Shown here: positions 23,490 to 36,413 of the stretch, piece after piece | How the letters are laid out: every line of letters begins with the position of its first letter | Numbering within the stretch: position 1 is the first letter of the stretch | Assembly: GCF_000006565.2 (NCBI RefSeq) | Contig: NC_031476.1 | Coordinates: 4,587,900-4,651,899 of the forward strand | Source: Toxoplasma gondii ME49 | Lineage: Eukaryota > Apicomplexa > Conoidasida > Eucoccidiorida > Sarcocystidae | Length of the DNA: 64,000 nucleotides | Direction: 5' to 3' | The notes under the pieces: generated by a model | The model's database searches: none | Told to the model about the DNA's origin: nothing | Seen by the model: only the letters and a program-made list of their open reading frames with translations | Translations under genes and position numbers: made by a program

Positions 23490-26400
23490 TCACCTGCTTT
23501 TGAGAAGATACATCATCCGGCACATGCACAGACAAGCGAGCAGGCCGATAATCATGGCCACCGCAATAGTCACCTGCACAATGACGTTCAGCTTCAAGAG
23601 GCTCGTAAGAAAAACGCTCTCTGCCTCGGGAAAATCCGTCAGAAGGACAACGGCCACGCGACGCGTCTCATTCCTGAGAACGAAAAACGCATAGCACAGA
23701 ATCAAAACATCGGAAAGTTCCCCAGTGGCTTTTCCCGTCAGCCTTTGAGTCCCACGAGAAGTTTCGCGCGAGCTGGAAGACTTAATATCAAACTTTTCTC
23801 GGGAAACCTGTGCACTGCACTGCGTTTCTAGGAGACAAGGAATGAATACGCACAACTCGGTGCCACAGATACGTCGCTCTCTGGTTGCGGAAAAAACTTT
23901 GACTGCGGGTGTCCGTTTCTCCGGTTGCGGCAAGAAAGAAGCACATCTTCACGCGAGCTCGATTTGGTGTTGCAGAGTAAAGCCTACATTGCGTTTTACT
24001 TTTCGCAAACGCCAACTCTCTCTCAGTTGAAGGTTTTTACTAACCTGTAGAAGAAGGTGATTGGGACGTGTTGGAGTTCCCGCGTAAGAGCCTCGGCGTA
24101 ACCCGCCACGTTGTCGACTTCCGTGTAGTTGAAGCGCATGAGGAATTCAGTGAAAGGGTTCAGGATCAAGAAGTTGTCAGCGGCAAAAGGCTCTTCGTCA
24201 GGCAAAAACGATTCCTCTTTGTCATCGGGGCCATTCCGTTTTGGAAGGCTTTTCTCTTCTGGCGGAGAACTATCGCTGTGTCTCTGAACAAAGGCATCGA
24301 TGTCGGTCGCCCTCGGCACTCGCAGGACGGCTCGATCTAGGAATGCTGCGTTTAGCGGAAGTTGGCCGTATCTCCCAATGCCAAAAACGACAAAATGACT
24401 GCATACCCAGTTGCGCACACATAACTCGATTTACTCTTCAGGTAAGTGATGGCACATCTCTCTCCCCCTGTGGCGCGGTGAAAAAATAACAGGGAGCGTA
24501 TTCATGCCTGAGCTAGCATTCCTGTCTTTTGTGCTTGTAGAAGAAGTGTGGAGGACTGCCCCCCCCAAGAGGTTGCGAACAGACTAACAATAGGCACTGT
24601 TTCGCAGACGGGAATCAATACTAACATCTCTACCGTCTATATTGATCGTAATCATCGCAGTCACGCGGTCACTATACTTGTGCAAATGGCACAGGAGAGA
24701 AAGCTTGACAAGAGGTCGTTGCGTGTGTTTTACCCCTTAAGTCCATCCTTTCTAGGACCTCAGGACCAACCTAACTGTTATGTTTAGAATTAGTCACACG
24801 CAACTGTCACGCTTGGTCAGTCATGGTGACCTACATTCTTTCGCCGGCTCGACTCCTCGAGCGAATACGCGGGAGGATGTTCTCCGGGACAAATGCCTCG
24901 GTGTCTGTGACGATCACCGGTGTCCCGGACGGGCTGAATCGGAACAACAGTCCACAAAAATCGTACACCGTCTATTTCCAGAGACGCAGCAAAACGAGGG
25001 GATTGTCGGAATATGCTGCACCGTCTACAGATTGTATGATGTGCGCACAGCTGGTCTGTGGCGTGCAACTGCGAGGGGGCCAAGACCCGCTCTATAATTT
25101 CTTGATTCAGACGATGTGTGGACAGCATGGCACAGCGGAAGAGGCGACCATGAGCCAGCCAAAAATTCACATTTACACCAGATCACAGTGACCTCTTTTT
25201 TGTATGGGGAGTTTCGGCAGCACACCGGCATCCATTCGGTATCATGTGAAAAATGCCTCATTAAGAGTGAGAGCATATTCAAGTGAAAGGCGACCTTACG
25301 CAAAATCCATTGCCCTTTCAAGAAGGAGCTCGAGTTCAGGGCGCCGGTCGTTGACCACAACCACTACATCCCTTCTGCAAACATGGGACAGCACCATAAA
25401 AAAGGGGTCACAAATTTTTCCGTGCTTGACAAAGCAGACAACCACATTCGCGGGTCGGCGAAAAGCGACGCGTAGGAACGTCTTGAGAAGAATTAGTTTT
25501 CAGGGTCAGATGCATAGAAAAGAGACTCCGTTTACCCCTTGTCGCTTCCTTCTCACGCCAGACTGTTTACCACATGCTTTCGCATCCACAGCTGGGCACA
25601 TCCGCTTTCCGTGAAGCAAGTTCCTACCCGTCGACTGTCTTCACAGGGCTTTCGGGCATCTTTTGCTGCAGCGCCGTGACGAATTCTCGGACCGTGCGAA
25701 TGACATGAACGTGGTTCCGTCCATCTGAAAGAGTGTCTGCTTGAGCACCATGCTCGACAATCCTGGTGAGGCCGTACGGAATCCACCGGAGCAGCAAATT
25801 TTCGATTTCTCTTTTCGAGTCTTCTGTGTCGTTTGCATCCGTTTTCGTAAATGTGCTTGCGGAAGCGCTTGTGATGTTCAGAGAGCTGTCAATCAGTTGG
25901 TCCAGATGAGGTAGAAAAAATGGACACTCCCGAGTATCCTTCCCGTTTTCGCCTTTCGGAATCGGCCACTGGAGGGGCCCGACTGAGGTGACTGAACTGG
26001 TCTGGAAAAAACCCATGCGCCGTATCGGCGTCTGTGTGCTGGAGAGATACAAGAAACACAGGGCAAACAGCGGACCACATCTGTGATTAAACAAGCATGC
26101 AGTGAGGTGTCTAAACAGTCACATTATACAAGATACACAGCGACAGAACGAACTGACCATACCCTTCTTGAAAACGAAAAAGCGCAACTGCAGACCGCCG
26201 CAAGACTGCATGCTCCTTTGTGTGTCGCCTCTAACACAATCACATATCTGCCAGTCTGGTATGCTTGAACACGGTGTTTGACCCATGGATACAGTGTTGT
26301 GGAACTGCGTGCTTCCAGATGGAGAACACGAAATTGTTGGCATGTCGCCTTGGACTGTCTGCCTACAGATTCAGATCTCATCTGACTCTACGTCCCTGGA

Positions 26401-29400
26401 GGGCAGTGTCGGCGCCGCCATCTCCTGCTGCAGGTTAGCGCGGGACTTACTATTCTCCAGCAACAACATAAAAGTAAGGCCTCCCCCTGTCAAAGAGACA
26501 ACACAGGAGAGCGACTAGCGTAATGATGATAACCCGTCGACATACCGAAGAGATCATTTAAAATCTGTTTCACTGAAATTATCAGACAGGGTACCAGTGG
26601 AGCGAATGACAAGCATGCCGAAGTTTGCAAAATGCCCAGTAACACTTTGATGAAAGTCTAGCGATCGCTTCTTCCTGCGACACGACCATGCACGCAGTTG
26701 TCCGATTGACTTACTCGTCATTGAAAATTTGGGCTGCCGACTCTACAAACGATTCTTGTGGATGCCATCGGACATGAATCACCGGCAGGCGCCCTCTGCA
26801 AGTCAACAACATCCGCATGAAAGCATACGCAAACGCATAGGTCAAGGCAATGGACTTCTAGGGAACTCACAGACATCTACGACTCTCGGCTTCTTAGATG
26901 ACTTTCCATTGAAGGCATCCCTCGAGACCACAGCAGAAAAAGTGGAAGCCGCAGCCGTTCGCCTCTTCAAAAATGTCTATTTTTCAGGTCGTTCAGTAGA
27001 GCGTAATCGATAGAAAGCATCACCCCTTCCTGCCCCTCCAGTGCACCGTGGAGCTTCTAAAAAATTTCAAACGCTGCGATGGACCGGCTGGAGAGAGACT
27101 CTACGGAAATGGTCAAATGTGTGAAACGATGCTGCTTGATTGGCCAAGTCTTAGGGCTCTGTTCGATAAATGACTCGAAAGTAACTGGATTTCGTACTGG
27201 GAAAATGCGGAGCGCAGCAAAGGATGTCAGGGACAATGCAGGTCATGAACGAATTGGATGTGCCCTTTTCAGCTTGTTTATGAACCTCACCCGTTCGCAC
27301 GCCGTGAAGCGTCTATCGACTCCGCTAGCACCTTGTGGTAAAGCGACACGGTAATATTTCCTGGAACTGGTAGAAGCCACAGCAAGTAAGCGACAACAGA
27401 AACAAGAAAGTAACCCTTACACTATTCTGTAAAGCGGAAGACCGGGAATGTCTCGTGAGACAGCGCGAACCCCATTCATCTTGTGAGCAGACGTTGTTCC
27501 AAGCTGAGGGGCCAAATAAGTTCAGCTCATCCAGAAGAAAGCGAAACGCAACGATCGACGTGCTCAACTCACTGAGTGTGCATTGCAGGCTGAACTGTTC
27601 GACTACGACTGACATGCAGTGGGAGAGTACGTCACACCTGAAAAACTACAAGAGTTCCGCTTTGCGTTTGTTTCCTATGAGAAACACCAAGAAATGGTTT
27701 CTCAATGAATCTTCACCGCGCCCTTGTGAATCGCAGCGAACAACGAGACCGGGGTCCGACAGATAAGAGCTGCTGCACTCACCGACGAAGCCGTCTGTTT
27801 CAAAGTCGGGCACAGCCATGTCTTGTGGAAAGAGTACAGGCACAGCTCCCAAAGCAGTGTCATCCTCTGCAAGGATGTTCCGTTTTGCAAGCACTGAATC
27901 TCTTTCCGAATCAGGACCTTCACCGGTTGTCTCCGTTTCCTGGGCTGAATAGGTCTCGTTGCTGCGTTCTGGTCCCCCTAGCAAGGCTCGGTCCGCGAAC
28001 TCTCCCGTGGCACTTGAACCGGTGACGTCTTGGCTTTCGTTGAATCCTGGTTTTACTCCGTGACTTTCTTCTTCAGAAGGGCTCTGCTGTGTACCGTACG
28101 CAGAGGAGCCTCGTAATGCTTCCCTCCCCACGTCAGGCCATGACAAGCCAGTCTCCTCCGTGCGTGAAGGTAATGTGTCTTGCGAAACAGAGTTGCCACC
28201 AGCAGCCTCTGGCACTGGCAAGACCATGGGTTTCGCCGAAGAAAGTCCACCCTCGTCTTGCTTATCTTCGCCTCCCTGCTGGTCGGCAGGAATATCCCCG
28301 GAAGCATCAGGTTCACCGTCAACGCCAGCCTCGGGGACCATGTCACTCATTGCTTCTGAAGAAGTGTATGAGTGCGGTTTCCCCAGCAACAGGAGATTTC
28401 CATCTCCGTCTTCGCGCAGCTCGGATGCCGTGTTAAATGAACTCCAAGGATCCTCGCGACTGCCCTCACCTGCCACCTGTGTTGAGTCGACATGCTCGTT
28501 TTCAGAGTCGTTTCTGAGCTTTAAAAATGAGGGAGAGTGATTTCCTCGCGTGTGTCCTGCAGGTCTAGGGCGAGTTGCCGACGGTTCGGTAGAAGGTGGA
28601 TTTTGAACAACCGTTTTGTGAGTGTGGGGAAGCCTCCGGAGTCGCGAAGAAACGCGCAGTTGGGGACCTTCTGAAAGCTCATCCCAAGGCCAGCCGTGTG
28701 GATATACGACTGACCAGAATCTGCCGTGCTCGTGGCCTTGGTGACCAGCAGGTTGACGGACAGCATGGCTGTCTAACAGCGTGTTCCGGGAAAGGGTTCG
28801 GCTAACACCATGAGCCATATACGCTGCAGGTAGACACGTAGAAGCAGAGTAAGCCACTGAAAATGCAACCAATCGATCTGATGTCGTGGTTTCTGAGCTA
28901 GTAAGCACGACGACCCCGATACTAAGAGCCCTCTCGAGGTGCACAGCGTGCCGCCCATGCTGTGTTTTCTGAACACATTGCGTGAAAAAACGTGATTTGA
29001 TTTATACAGGAGAACAGTCATGGATTAGTGGAAAAGGAAGAAGTTGAGACTCCAAGTGTGCGATAACGCCTGTGCAGTAAACCGCAAGGGCCTCCGGCGC
29101 TTTACCATCATGCACTGCGATACAAGAGACGTGACTGAAGAGACAGACGCCATTCTCGAATGTTTACAGCTCTATCTAGTACGTCCGCCAGTCATGAAAC
29201 GATCACCTGACGAAAAGAACAAAGGAGGAAAGGAAGGAAGTTGCGGGACGGCCACGTGATTGCGTAGGACTAGCACAAGACAACGTACATGAATGGTCAA
29301 CCCAAAATACATCTGTACGAGTCACTCCATTGATGTGAAAACTCCAACAAACTCACTTGGAAGACATGAAGCGGAGAAGGGGGAAGTGGAGACGAGGAAT

Positions 29401-29660
29401 TCGATGGTGACGAGTAGAAGAGTGACCGCTGAAGGCAGGTCTCTTCGAAATTTCGACTCTCCGGCCATTGGCACATGATCAGTCACAAGCACTGATGCCA
29501 CAGGTAGACCATTTTTGAGCAAAGCCTTCCCCACAATGCCCATGTGGCCTGTGCTAGCACAGTTGAAAATGAGAAACTCCGCACTTGACGCTAATACATC
29601 AAAGGCACCGTAAGTTTTCTTCACTACATGACGCCCAGCTTCTTCAGCAAACACGCACAG
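23490..29660 (-). CDS. Type I membrane protein of unknown function, about 14 exons (5' end unresolved)
   Basis: Not recognised. Phase-linked minus exons: 29660-29357, 28823-27783, 27608-27423, 27366-27291, about 26962-26871, 26795-26715, 26486-26451 (36 nt), 26354-26244, 26038-25628, 25374-25300, about 25059-25020, 24971-24835, 24398-24045, 23673-23490. The first ATG in the second exon is at 28818, but the phase-1 join to 29660-29357 suggests that coding begins further upstream. The 28823 exon is a 346-residue Ser/Glu/Gly-rich region. Downstream come folded-looking segments: LPVIHVRWHPQESFVESAAQ, RPYFYVVAGEY, RDVVVVVNDRRPELELLLER, TPVIVTDTEAFVPENILPRI, HFVVFGIGRYGQLPLNAAFL. There are several N-x-S/T sites and a single C-terminal transmembrane helix (VIVQVTIAVAMIIGLLACLC) with a short basic tail ending LLKSR. 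The alternating beta-rich strands are loosely reminiscent of a vWA/Rossmann-like fold, which is a weak guess. The 25.0-kb junction needs a 57-nt intron containing an in-frame TAG. Confidence 0.65.
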
Positions 29661-30573
29661 CTGTCAGGGCTCGGCCCTTGGTTGCCACAGGAGCGACTCT
29701 AACCATCTTTAACTTCCACTGGCCGAGTTTCGCCGCAGTTCAAGTCACCACTTCCCCCAAACGCGAAGCCGCTTAATTATTTTCTAAGCCTCCTCAAAAT
29801 AGTGCCTTCAGCCCCAGTATGTGTCTGGACAAGACACCAACCCTCAACTCAATGTGGCAAACTAGAATATGCCGAATCTGAGAGGCGAGACAAGCGTGCC
29901 GACATGAATCCGGCTCAGTTCACGAATTTCCTGGGAGCAGCAACAGACACGGTACAATTACGCTTCTCTTCACGAAACGACCCTGAACCCTGGCGAGAGA
30001 GGCAATCGTCCCCGCGAACACTACCTTATTAGCTGGCAGCGTAAGCTAGAGCGGTACTGAAAGAGGTTCGCGTCGCATGCTTCTCTACGTTGGGCCGGCT
30101 GGAACCAGCCAAGGTGACCGCCACACGCGCGGACAAGACATCCGCCTGAGGCAAAGAGCGTTGACCAATCCCGTGTGTCGCAAGGTTGACGGGTGTCCGC
30201 CGTCGATGCTCGCTTCCTGTAAGAAAATGGCAGCAAAAGGAAACCACCATTCGAGTGCCGCTTCTGTTCTACCCCTTTGTTTAACTAGCTCCTTTCTGCA
30301 TGTATTAGCTGTGGTAACGCACAGCACGGGGCGCCGCATTTTCCCCAGGAAGAGGCATTTGCCCGGATGCTGCCAGGATTGCGTCCGGACGGGTGCATGA
30401 CCATCCAGGACCAAGCAGTTCATACTTTCAGTAGAATTCTATTTGTACTGCAAATTCCACCCAAAATATGAAACTTGCGATCGAATTTGCCTAATGGTGA
30501 AGTGATAGCTCCGGTGTTTCTAAGACCACGACCCGTCTATACAGCGAGCGCTGTGCAATCCTTCGGGCACGCC

Positions 30574-33500
30574 ATGGTGCCGTTTCATTTGAAGTTGCCT
30601 CCTTTTAAATGCAGCATCTCGGACAAGCACTCACGGTTTGAGATTCGGAAAAGGATTGGACTTTCTGCGACGTACGGCTACACAGGTGGCAGAAACCGCC
30701 CTCGCTTGCAGTGTGTTGGTGTCTTCATGTGGCGATCGTGGTGGTCGCTGGCATATCTTCACCCCGATTTCGCAAATGTGTCGCCGAAGGACACGAAGGT
30801 AAGGTCTCTTGCACCTGTTGAAGGTAGTTTCTCTTTCCATGCTCCGACAGATGCAAAGGCACCCACATGGCTGCATCACCGGTTGTCCGCACACTCCCGT
30901 GTTCGTGTCCAGCGTGCTTCCGATGGACGAATCAACTAGCGGATGCCGTTTTGCCCCTCTGATCAGGAAGAAAGGCAGACCGCACCTTCAAGTGACCAAG
31001 AGCCTTTCCTGGTATGCAGTTTCGCGGCTGGCTCTTGCTGTTCGATACATGCCTGTTTTCGGCTCTTGTCTGGTTTTCCGTTAGCAGGACAACCCCTCTG
31101 GATCGCAAGCCAACGCTGATGCTTGTTTTGAGACAACGAGTTGCAGTTAACTAGACCGCTGATGTTTTTCCCTTGATAACTGCAAACTCGAAAATCACTT
31201 TGTCGCTCTGAAGAAGCCTGTAGTCGTCGCTGTCCAGGAAGTCCAAGGCTTAACATCATCGATGCCTCGGCGACCAAAAACTGCGGCCGTAAGTTTTTGT
31301 TCGTTTCAGTTTTTCTCGGCAGTACGTTTCTCTGGTCGGTACGCTGCCGCAACGCCTTTTCCCTCTCACAAACGAAGCTGTATACGAAGGAGGGTTATGT
31401 GACTGTTTCTACACTATTTGCCATGGGCCGTGCACACGGGGGGAAACCGCTGTGTCGCGGGAGAGGCTTCTTCCGCTTGTTCGCATCCTGCAGCGCGGTA
31501 TTGTAGAGCCACCTATGGAATGAGAATGTCGGTGTGTGTGGTGCTTTTTCTAGGCACTGGCTGTGAGCGCATGCTCGGTCGAAGATGGTAGCAAACTTAG
31601 CAGTCTAACCCGCCTTCCACCGCCAAACGAAGACAGCCACCGCGGCTGCGACAGCAGATCGACTGCCCAAGGCGAGGCCCTGGAAAACAGACAAGTCGAA
31701 ATGCCAATCGAGATCTGCCCTCCTCACTTGTGGGGGTTGAAGCGAGGTCGGGGAGAGGTCCCTGTCCATGGTGCAGTGCTCAAGGTGGTGGATGGGGTTC
31801 AAGTTTCCAAGCGGAGATCTATTTCCCGAAATCATGTGGCCTCGTCAGTGCGTATCGCAAAGCATGAGCAAGAAGCTGAGGCTTCCCCCGTCGTTGTGGA
31901 CGGCGTGTATCACCATGTGACTCGCCAGGACGCAAAACCATCTCAAATCAGCCGGGCGGACCAGTCCACCGGCGAAACAGACACTGTTTGGACAGGAGGC
32001 AAGGAGGAGGCGCGTGCGGTAGATCCCCAAAGCAAGCGTCCTGGCACCGTAGGAGACGGCAGAGAAACATTACGGTTTGGACCTGGCACATTGGTTCAAC
32101 CCTGGCGTCCAGTCTGTGCCTCTCCAGAAAGCCAAGAGTCTAGTGAGTCCTGTCAGGGAGAGAAATCGGAACAGAGAGCAGCTGCGTTTCCGACCACTCC
32201 AGTCTCGCGCTTAGTGTCGCCGCAAAGCGCCTTCCCAGCTGTAACGACTCTCGCCGATGAATGTTACTTCACTTCCGGTGGCGAGGAGACGTTGGCGGAC
32301 CACTGTTGCACTTCTCAGCTTTTTGTCACCCCCCAGTGGTCCGATAATAGCCAAGAGCTAAGTCACCCTTCTCCACCAGAGGCGGCTGCTGAAACGCAGA
32401 AGTCGATATACAACCTCGACAGCCACATGTGCGCAGTGACAGCTGATGAGACCCACGCGTCGCCGTGGGTCTCTCCTCGGGATGCCATGATTTCACCGAC
32501 AATCACGGGAGACGATGATGTGACGGCAGCCGTTGACGCGGCAAGGGCTGCGACGGCCGCCCTTTTGTCTGACTTGCACACTGGTCTTACTCCTCGTTCT
32601 TCCGCTTCTGCTTGTGGAGTGGACATGGAGCCGGTCACCGGAAACTGCATGCCGGGCGCATCTCCCGTCCATGGTTCCTCGTTTGCCTCTGGTATGTCGT
32701 GTTCCATGGTCTCTCGGAAGGCTAGAAAGGGAGGTAACAAGAAGGGCGACATCTCTATGGCGGCAGCGGCCGGTCCTCTGTTCGTATGTGGCGTCGCTGG
32801 TGGAAAGAGTGCATGCAGCGAGATGTACTACCTACGGAACGCAGCGTTTTGTAGTCACCCGGTCAACCGTCTGTCCACTGGAAGCACAAGTAGTGTTGAC
32901 AGTATCGCGTCAGAGGGGTGTCCGTGTCGGGTGCGGGGGTGCGTTCACGGCCAGCACTGTGCGGGGCGGTTCGGGGACTTCGATGAGCACAATCAGTATC
33001 CGATCGTGCTGCAGCAGTCGTATCTCGCGTCCGCAGTTGCAGCTGGAGAGGCGAACTGCGTTCGGTCCCGCATGTCCCTGCGAAGGAAGAACGGGAAAGA
33101 GGAGCAAAAGCCAAAAGCGTCTCCAGTGTGCCAAAAGGGGGGACGAGGCGCAGGGACGCATCACGGGAACAAAGCGACAATGCAGAGCTTCCTAGCCGAG
33201 ACTCCAAAACCTGGAAGTGGCACGCGCTGCCGACCGGGCCGCCGCAGTATAGCGGCGAAGCCAAGAGGAGACGAAGATTCCCGGGGGATATCCGGGAAAC
33301 TGGCGAGCGCCAAAAACCAAAAGGCGCAGCAGGAACGCCGGATAATCGTGGAGCGGATCCTAATGACAGCGGAAGAAGAAAAAATATCCCAGTGGTGAGT
33401 TGTCGAAGGCCGCCGTGGTTGCTTTCATGCATCAACAGTGTCACGTCATTAAAGCCGCACACGAGGGGCGAAGTTCCAATCAAAGCTTCGCCGACAGTAT

Positions 33501-33935
33501 TCGTAGACCAGTCCAATTCCTCGAGATCCCGGCCGATTTTCTGTCTGAAGTATATTTTGTGTGCTTCGGCCTAAACTGTAGGTCAGCATTAGCATGTTTT
33601 TCAAGGAAGTCTCAATGCGAGAAACCGCGGTTGTCCGGCGGGCTGTTATCCGGGCGTCACACCCTAGAACCGCAGACGAGTACGTCATGTAGAAAATGAT
33701 ATTTTGGTTTACTAAAGTGGCCTTCTTATCACGTGGCTTCGGCGGAACGCGGCACCGGCTGGTTGTCTACTATTCGGTTTCCCCGTCACAGCAAAGCCAG
33801 TGAACGCCTCATCCACAACAAAGAAACTGAAGTCGACGGGAGGCGCTCGTGTCTTTTCCGTGCAGGTGGCGGGATAACGAAGCAGGTGACAAGCTGGAAG
33901 GCGAGGAAAGTGAAGAGGAAGACGACTACTTCTGA
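30574..33935 (+). CDS. Ser-rich protein of unknown function
   Basis: Not recognised. Exons: 30574-30798 (ATG in GCCATGG context), 30851-31011, about 31214-31288, 31554-33394, 33866-33935. The 30798/30851 join, both ends of the 31554 exon and the last junction are phase-exact. The last one makes KISQW|WRDNEAGDK and a very acidic end, EGEESEEEDDYF. The 31011 to 31214 join is off by phase, so a site is wrong there or a small exon is missed. The N-terminus is compact and basic (LKLPPFKCSISDKHSRFEI, GVFMWRSWWSLAYLHPDF). The large exon (614 residues) is mostly disordered. It has one ordered-looking Cys-rich piece, GCPCRVRGCVHGQHCAG, and an acidic-to-basic C-terminus (QERRIIVERILMTAEEEK). Confidence 0.7.
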
Positions 33936-34893
33936 GTCGAGTTATCGTGTGCGGGAAAATTGCTGTACAGCTCTTTCTTCTTGCACACCGTTCAGTGCAT
34001 GTATGTATTCTGTCAGGGAGTTCCTGGCTGTCGAGACCAAGCGCGGAAAGACTTGAGAGCAAGTGGCTTCCACAGCTGTCCAACGGAAGCACTGAGGCAG
34101 GCAGTTCAACGTAGAACAGTTTCGACGGGATATTCGAACATAGCTGCTGGCATGTAAGCGTTATTTGTTTCACCAAATCACGGTAATCCTCTAAATTCAT
34201 GTGTCTCTTTTCTTATTTGACGCCATATTTTGGCAGAGAGCATATCACAGCCCATAGGGGTGTTTCTTCCTCTACCATGTCGGTTTGATCGGAACAGTTT
34301 GACAAATCGATATAAAAATCACATATACACGTTGTGCATTTCCAGAGTGTTATAATTCATCCCTTTTTTGTAGAAAGCGCGCCGCGTATTTTCAGTGCAA
34401 ACCCTTATTTCCGTATCGTATGAGCTGAGTTTCTACCATCAAAACATCCCATTACAGATGTAAGTCGTCGGAGGCAGCGGCGCCGTTTCCATCTTAGCGG
34501 CTTCCTTGAACGGGATTTTTTGTGTGGGGCAAGTTTTCAAAAACAATGTAGTGTGTTGTCGCCTCACTTCCGGATCTTGACGTCTTTGACTTGTTTACAA
34601 GCGATGCCTTGAGTTTAGGCGGGTGGACAGAAACACTGACGCACACGCGTTTGAAAAGTTTTCGAGATTCGGTATCATGGCTTTTCAGGGTGGACGAGAG
34701 CAGGCACGACTCAAAAGTGCTATGCAGCACGTTCTTGCCTACGACGAAAACTGCTAGGGGGAGAAAGTCGCAACATAATCGACCTAAGCAATAAGAGCAC
34801 CGTTCTCTCTAGCTGCCACAGAGACTGGAAATCTCTTAGACGTGTGGGGAGCGAATGAATGTAACGCGACGCTACAGAGTCTCTGGTTCCTTT
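33936..34893. other. Convergent intergenic region
   Basis: This is about 960 nt between the stop of the plus-strand gene at 33935 and the stop of the minus-strand ASCC1 gene. It is AT-rich in places (34300-34450). No coding or RNA feature was recognised; it is presumably both 3' UTRs. Confidence 0.5.
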
Positions 34894-36413
34894 CTACGGA
34901 AGTCGCACCGACGCGACGGTACTATAGAAACCTCCCTGTTCTTCGCTGCCAGTCAGCCTACACAGACTGACACAAGTGGCTTGGGCATTAAGGAAATCGA
35001 AGAGACGGAAATCTCGGAGCAACTGCGTTGCATCGAAGCCTTCACGAGCTTTCCGAATTGCCTCGCGTTTCCTCTCTTGAGCCGAAGCAGAATCCTCGTT
35101 TTCAGCGTCAATGCGGGACCGTATGGCCTTTCGGATCTGATACGTTGTGTTCATGACCGTCGCGTGCAGTTTGACTGAAACGTTCGTCCCTTCACTGTCG
35201 ACGAGGCGTTGGCGATGAAGTTCCTCTACCGTGACGATTCCTGCATCTTTAAATGCCACTATAATCGCTTCGCAAAGGCGGTTCAGTCTGTTGAGCGTTT
35301 CCTGATCGGCGTCGTTCCTGGAGGCAGGCAATCGTGCAACAATACGACACACTGAGGCGTACGTACAGAGGAAGGTACACTCCGAGTAAGATGGCACCAA
35401 TCTTACTAGCATCACAGTAGTCGATTCCTATCAATGTAAATACGACAAGTTATTCAGGGCGAAGAGCGGACCCATGACCGCGTATCCTGCACTGAGTTGT
35501 GTACATGCGGATGCTCACACTTTTGTCATTGTGAAGGTATTTGTGAGGTACACTGGAACCGACAGAAACGCGACGCGTACCCGCTATACTGCGTGGTGTA
35601 CACAACGTGGGTTGCAGACGGGTCGTCGTTCATTATTTCTAGACCCTTGAGGTGCAGCCGCATGGAGCGTGTGTCGACGGCGTCGTAGATTTGCGGTCCA
35701 ATAGACTCCAGGAGTTGCTGGCACCTTTCTTCACTGTCTCTGGTGGGAAGGTGCAGCATAAGAATGGTGAAGTGCAGGCGATTTGGCTGAGCAAAGAGTG
35801 CGTCGTCGAGGTCAGGGTACGCCGCGGTCAGTTGAGCTTTGAAGATGTTGAATCTCTCTCCCAATCGAGGGTCTATGAGGGGGATGCAAATGAAGTGGGT
35901 ATACCGTCTTGAAGGTTTCTGCTGCTCGAGCAGAATTTCGATTTCCGCCTTCACCGATAGCAGAGAATCGCGATGAGATCCCCGTATGGTTATCTCATCG
36001 TCGTTCCCGGATGGCATATGAATGGACACATGAAACTCCTTCTGCAACTCACGCAGTGTACGCCCCTTTTTCCCGACAACACTACAGTGAAGATCACTCG
36101 GAATGCTCATTTTCAACGTCCACGAGCTAGATGCATCATCAAAAGTTAACAGACTCGCTTCTTCCTCATCAAAATAACCGTCTTCATCTTCCCAGTGTCT
36201 CAAGGGCATTTCTCTGTGTTGTTCCTTCCCAGTGGCAACCCCTTTCCTCTCGCGCCATTTCTGCAAATTTTCGTTCTGATCCCAGACGGGCAGGTCAAAC
36301 AAGTCACGCGACTCATCGTCAACCACAATTTGCCGGTACGTGCACCCAGCGACTTTTGCTTGTCGACACTGGGGTCTCAAAAAAGCCTCCGGCAGTTCCT
36401 CAAAGTCGCCCAT
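34894..36413 (-). CDS. ASCC1: ASCC1-like protein (KH domain + 2H phosphoesterase)
   Basis: Homolog of activating signal cointegrator 1 complex subunit 1, an RNA-binding partner of the ASCC3 helicase complex in transcription, ribosome quality control and alkylation repair. There are two exons, 36413-35581 and 35317-34894, joined in phase 2 at a GTACGC donor; they give 418 aa, slightly longer than the animal protein. Order: acidic N-terminus; KH domain at about residues 97-165 with the VVGKKGRTLRELQ loop; then the AKAP7-NLS type 2H phosphoesterase domain, with first motif LHFTILML (HxT), MNDDPSATHVVYTT, and second motif VKLHATVMNT (HxT) after the splice junction. The domain continues to FDATQLLRDF and ends SVRLP. 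Both catalytic HxT motifs are present, so the phosphoesterase fold should be active. The start MGDFEELPEAF is the first ATG. Confidence 0.93.

Noticed and set aside
23490..29660. Identification of the membrane protein as GPI transamidase subunit PIG-S or as a chondroitin-type glycosyltransferase
   Set aside because: Topology and a few motifs looked similar, but C-terminal membrane segments and catalytic motifs did not match.
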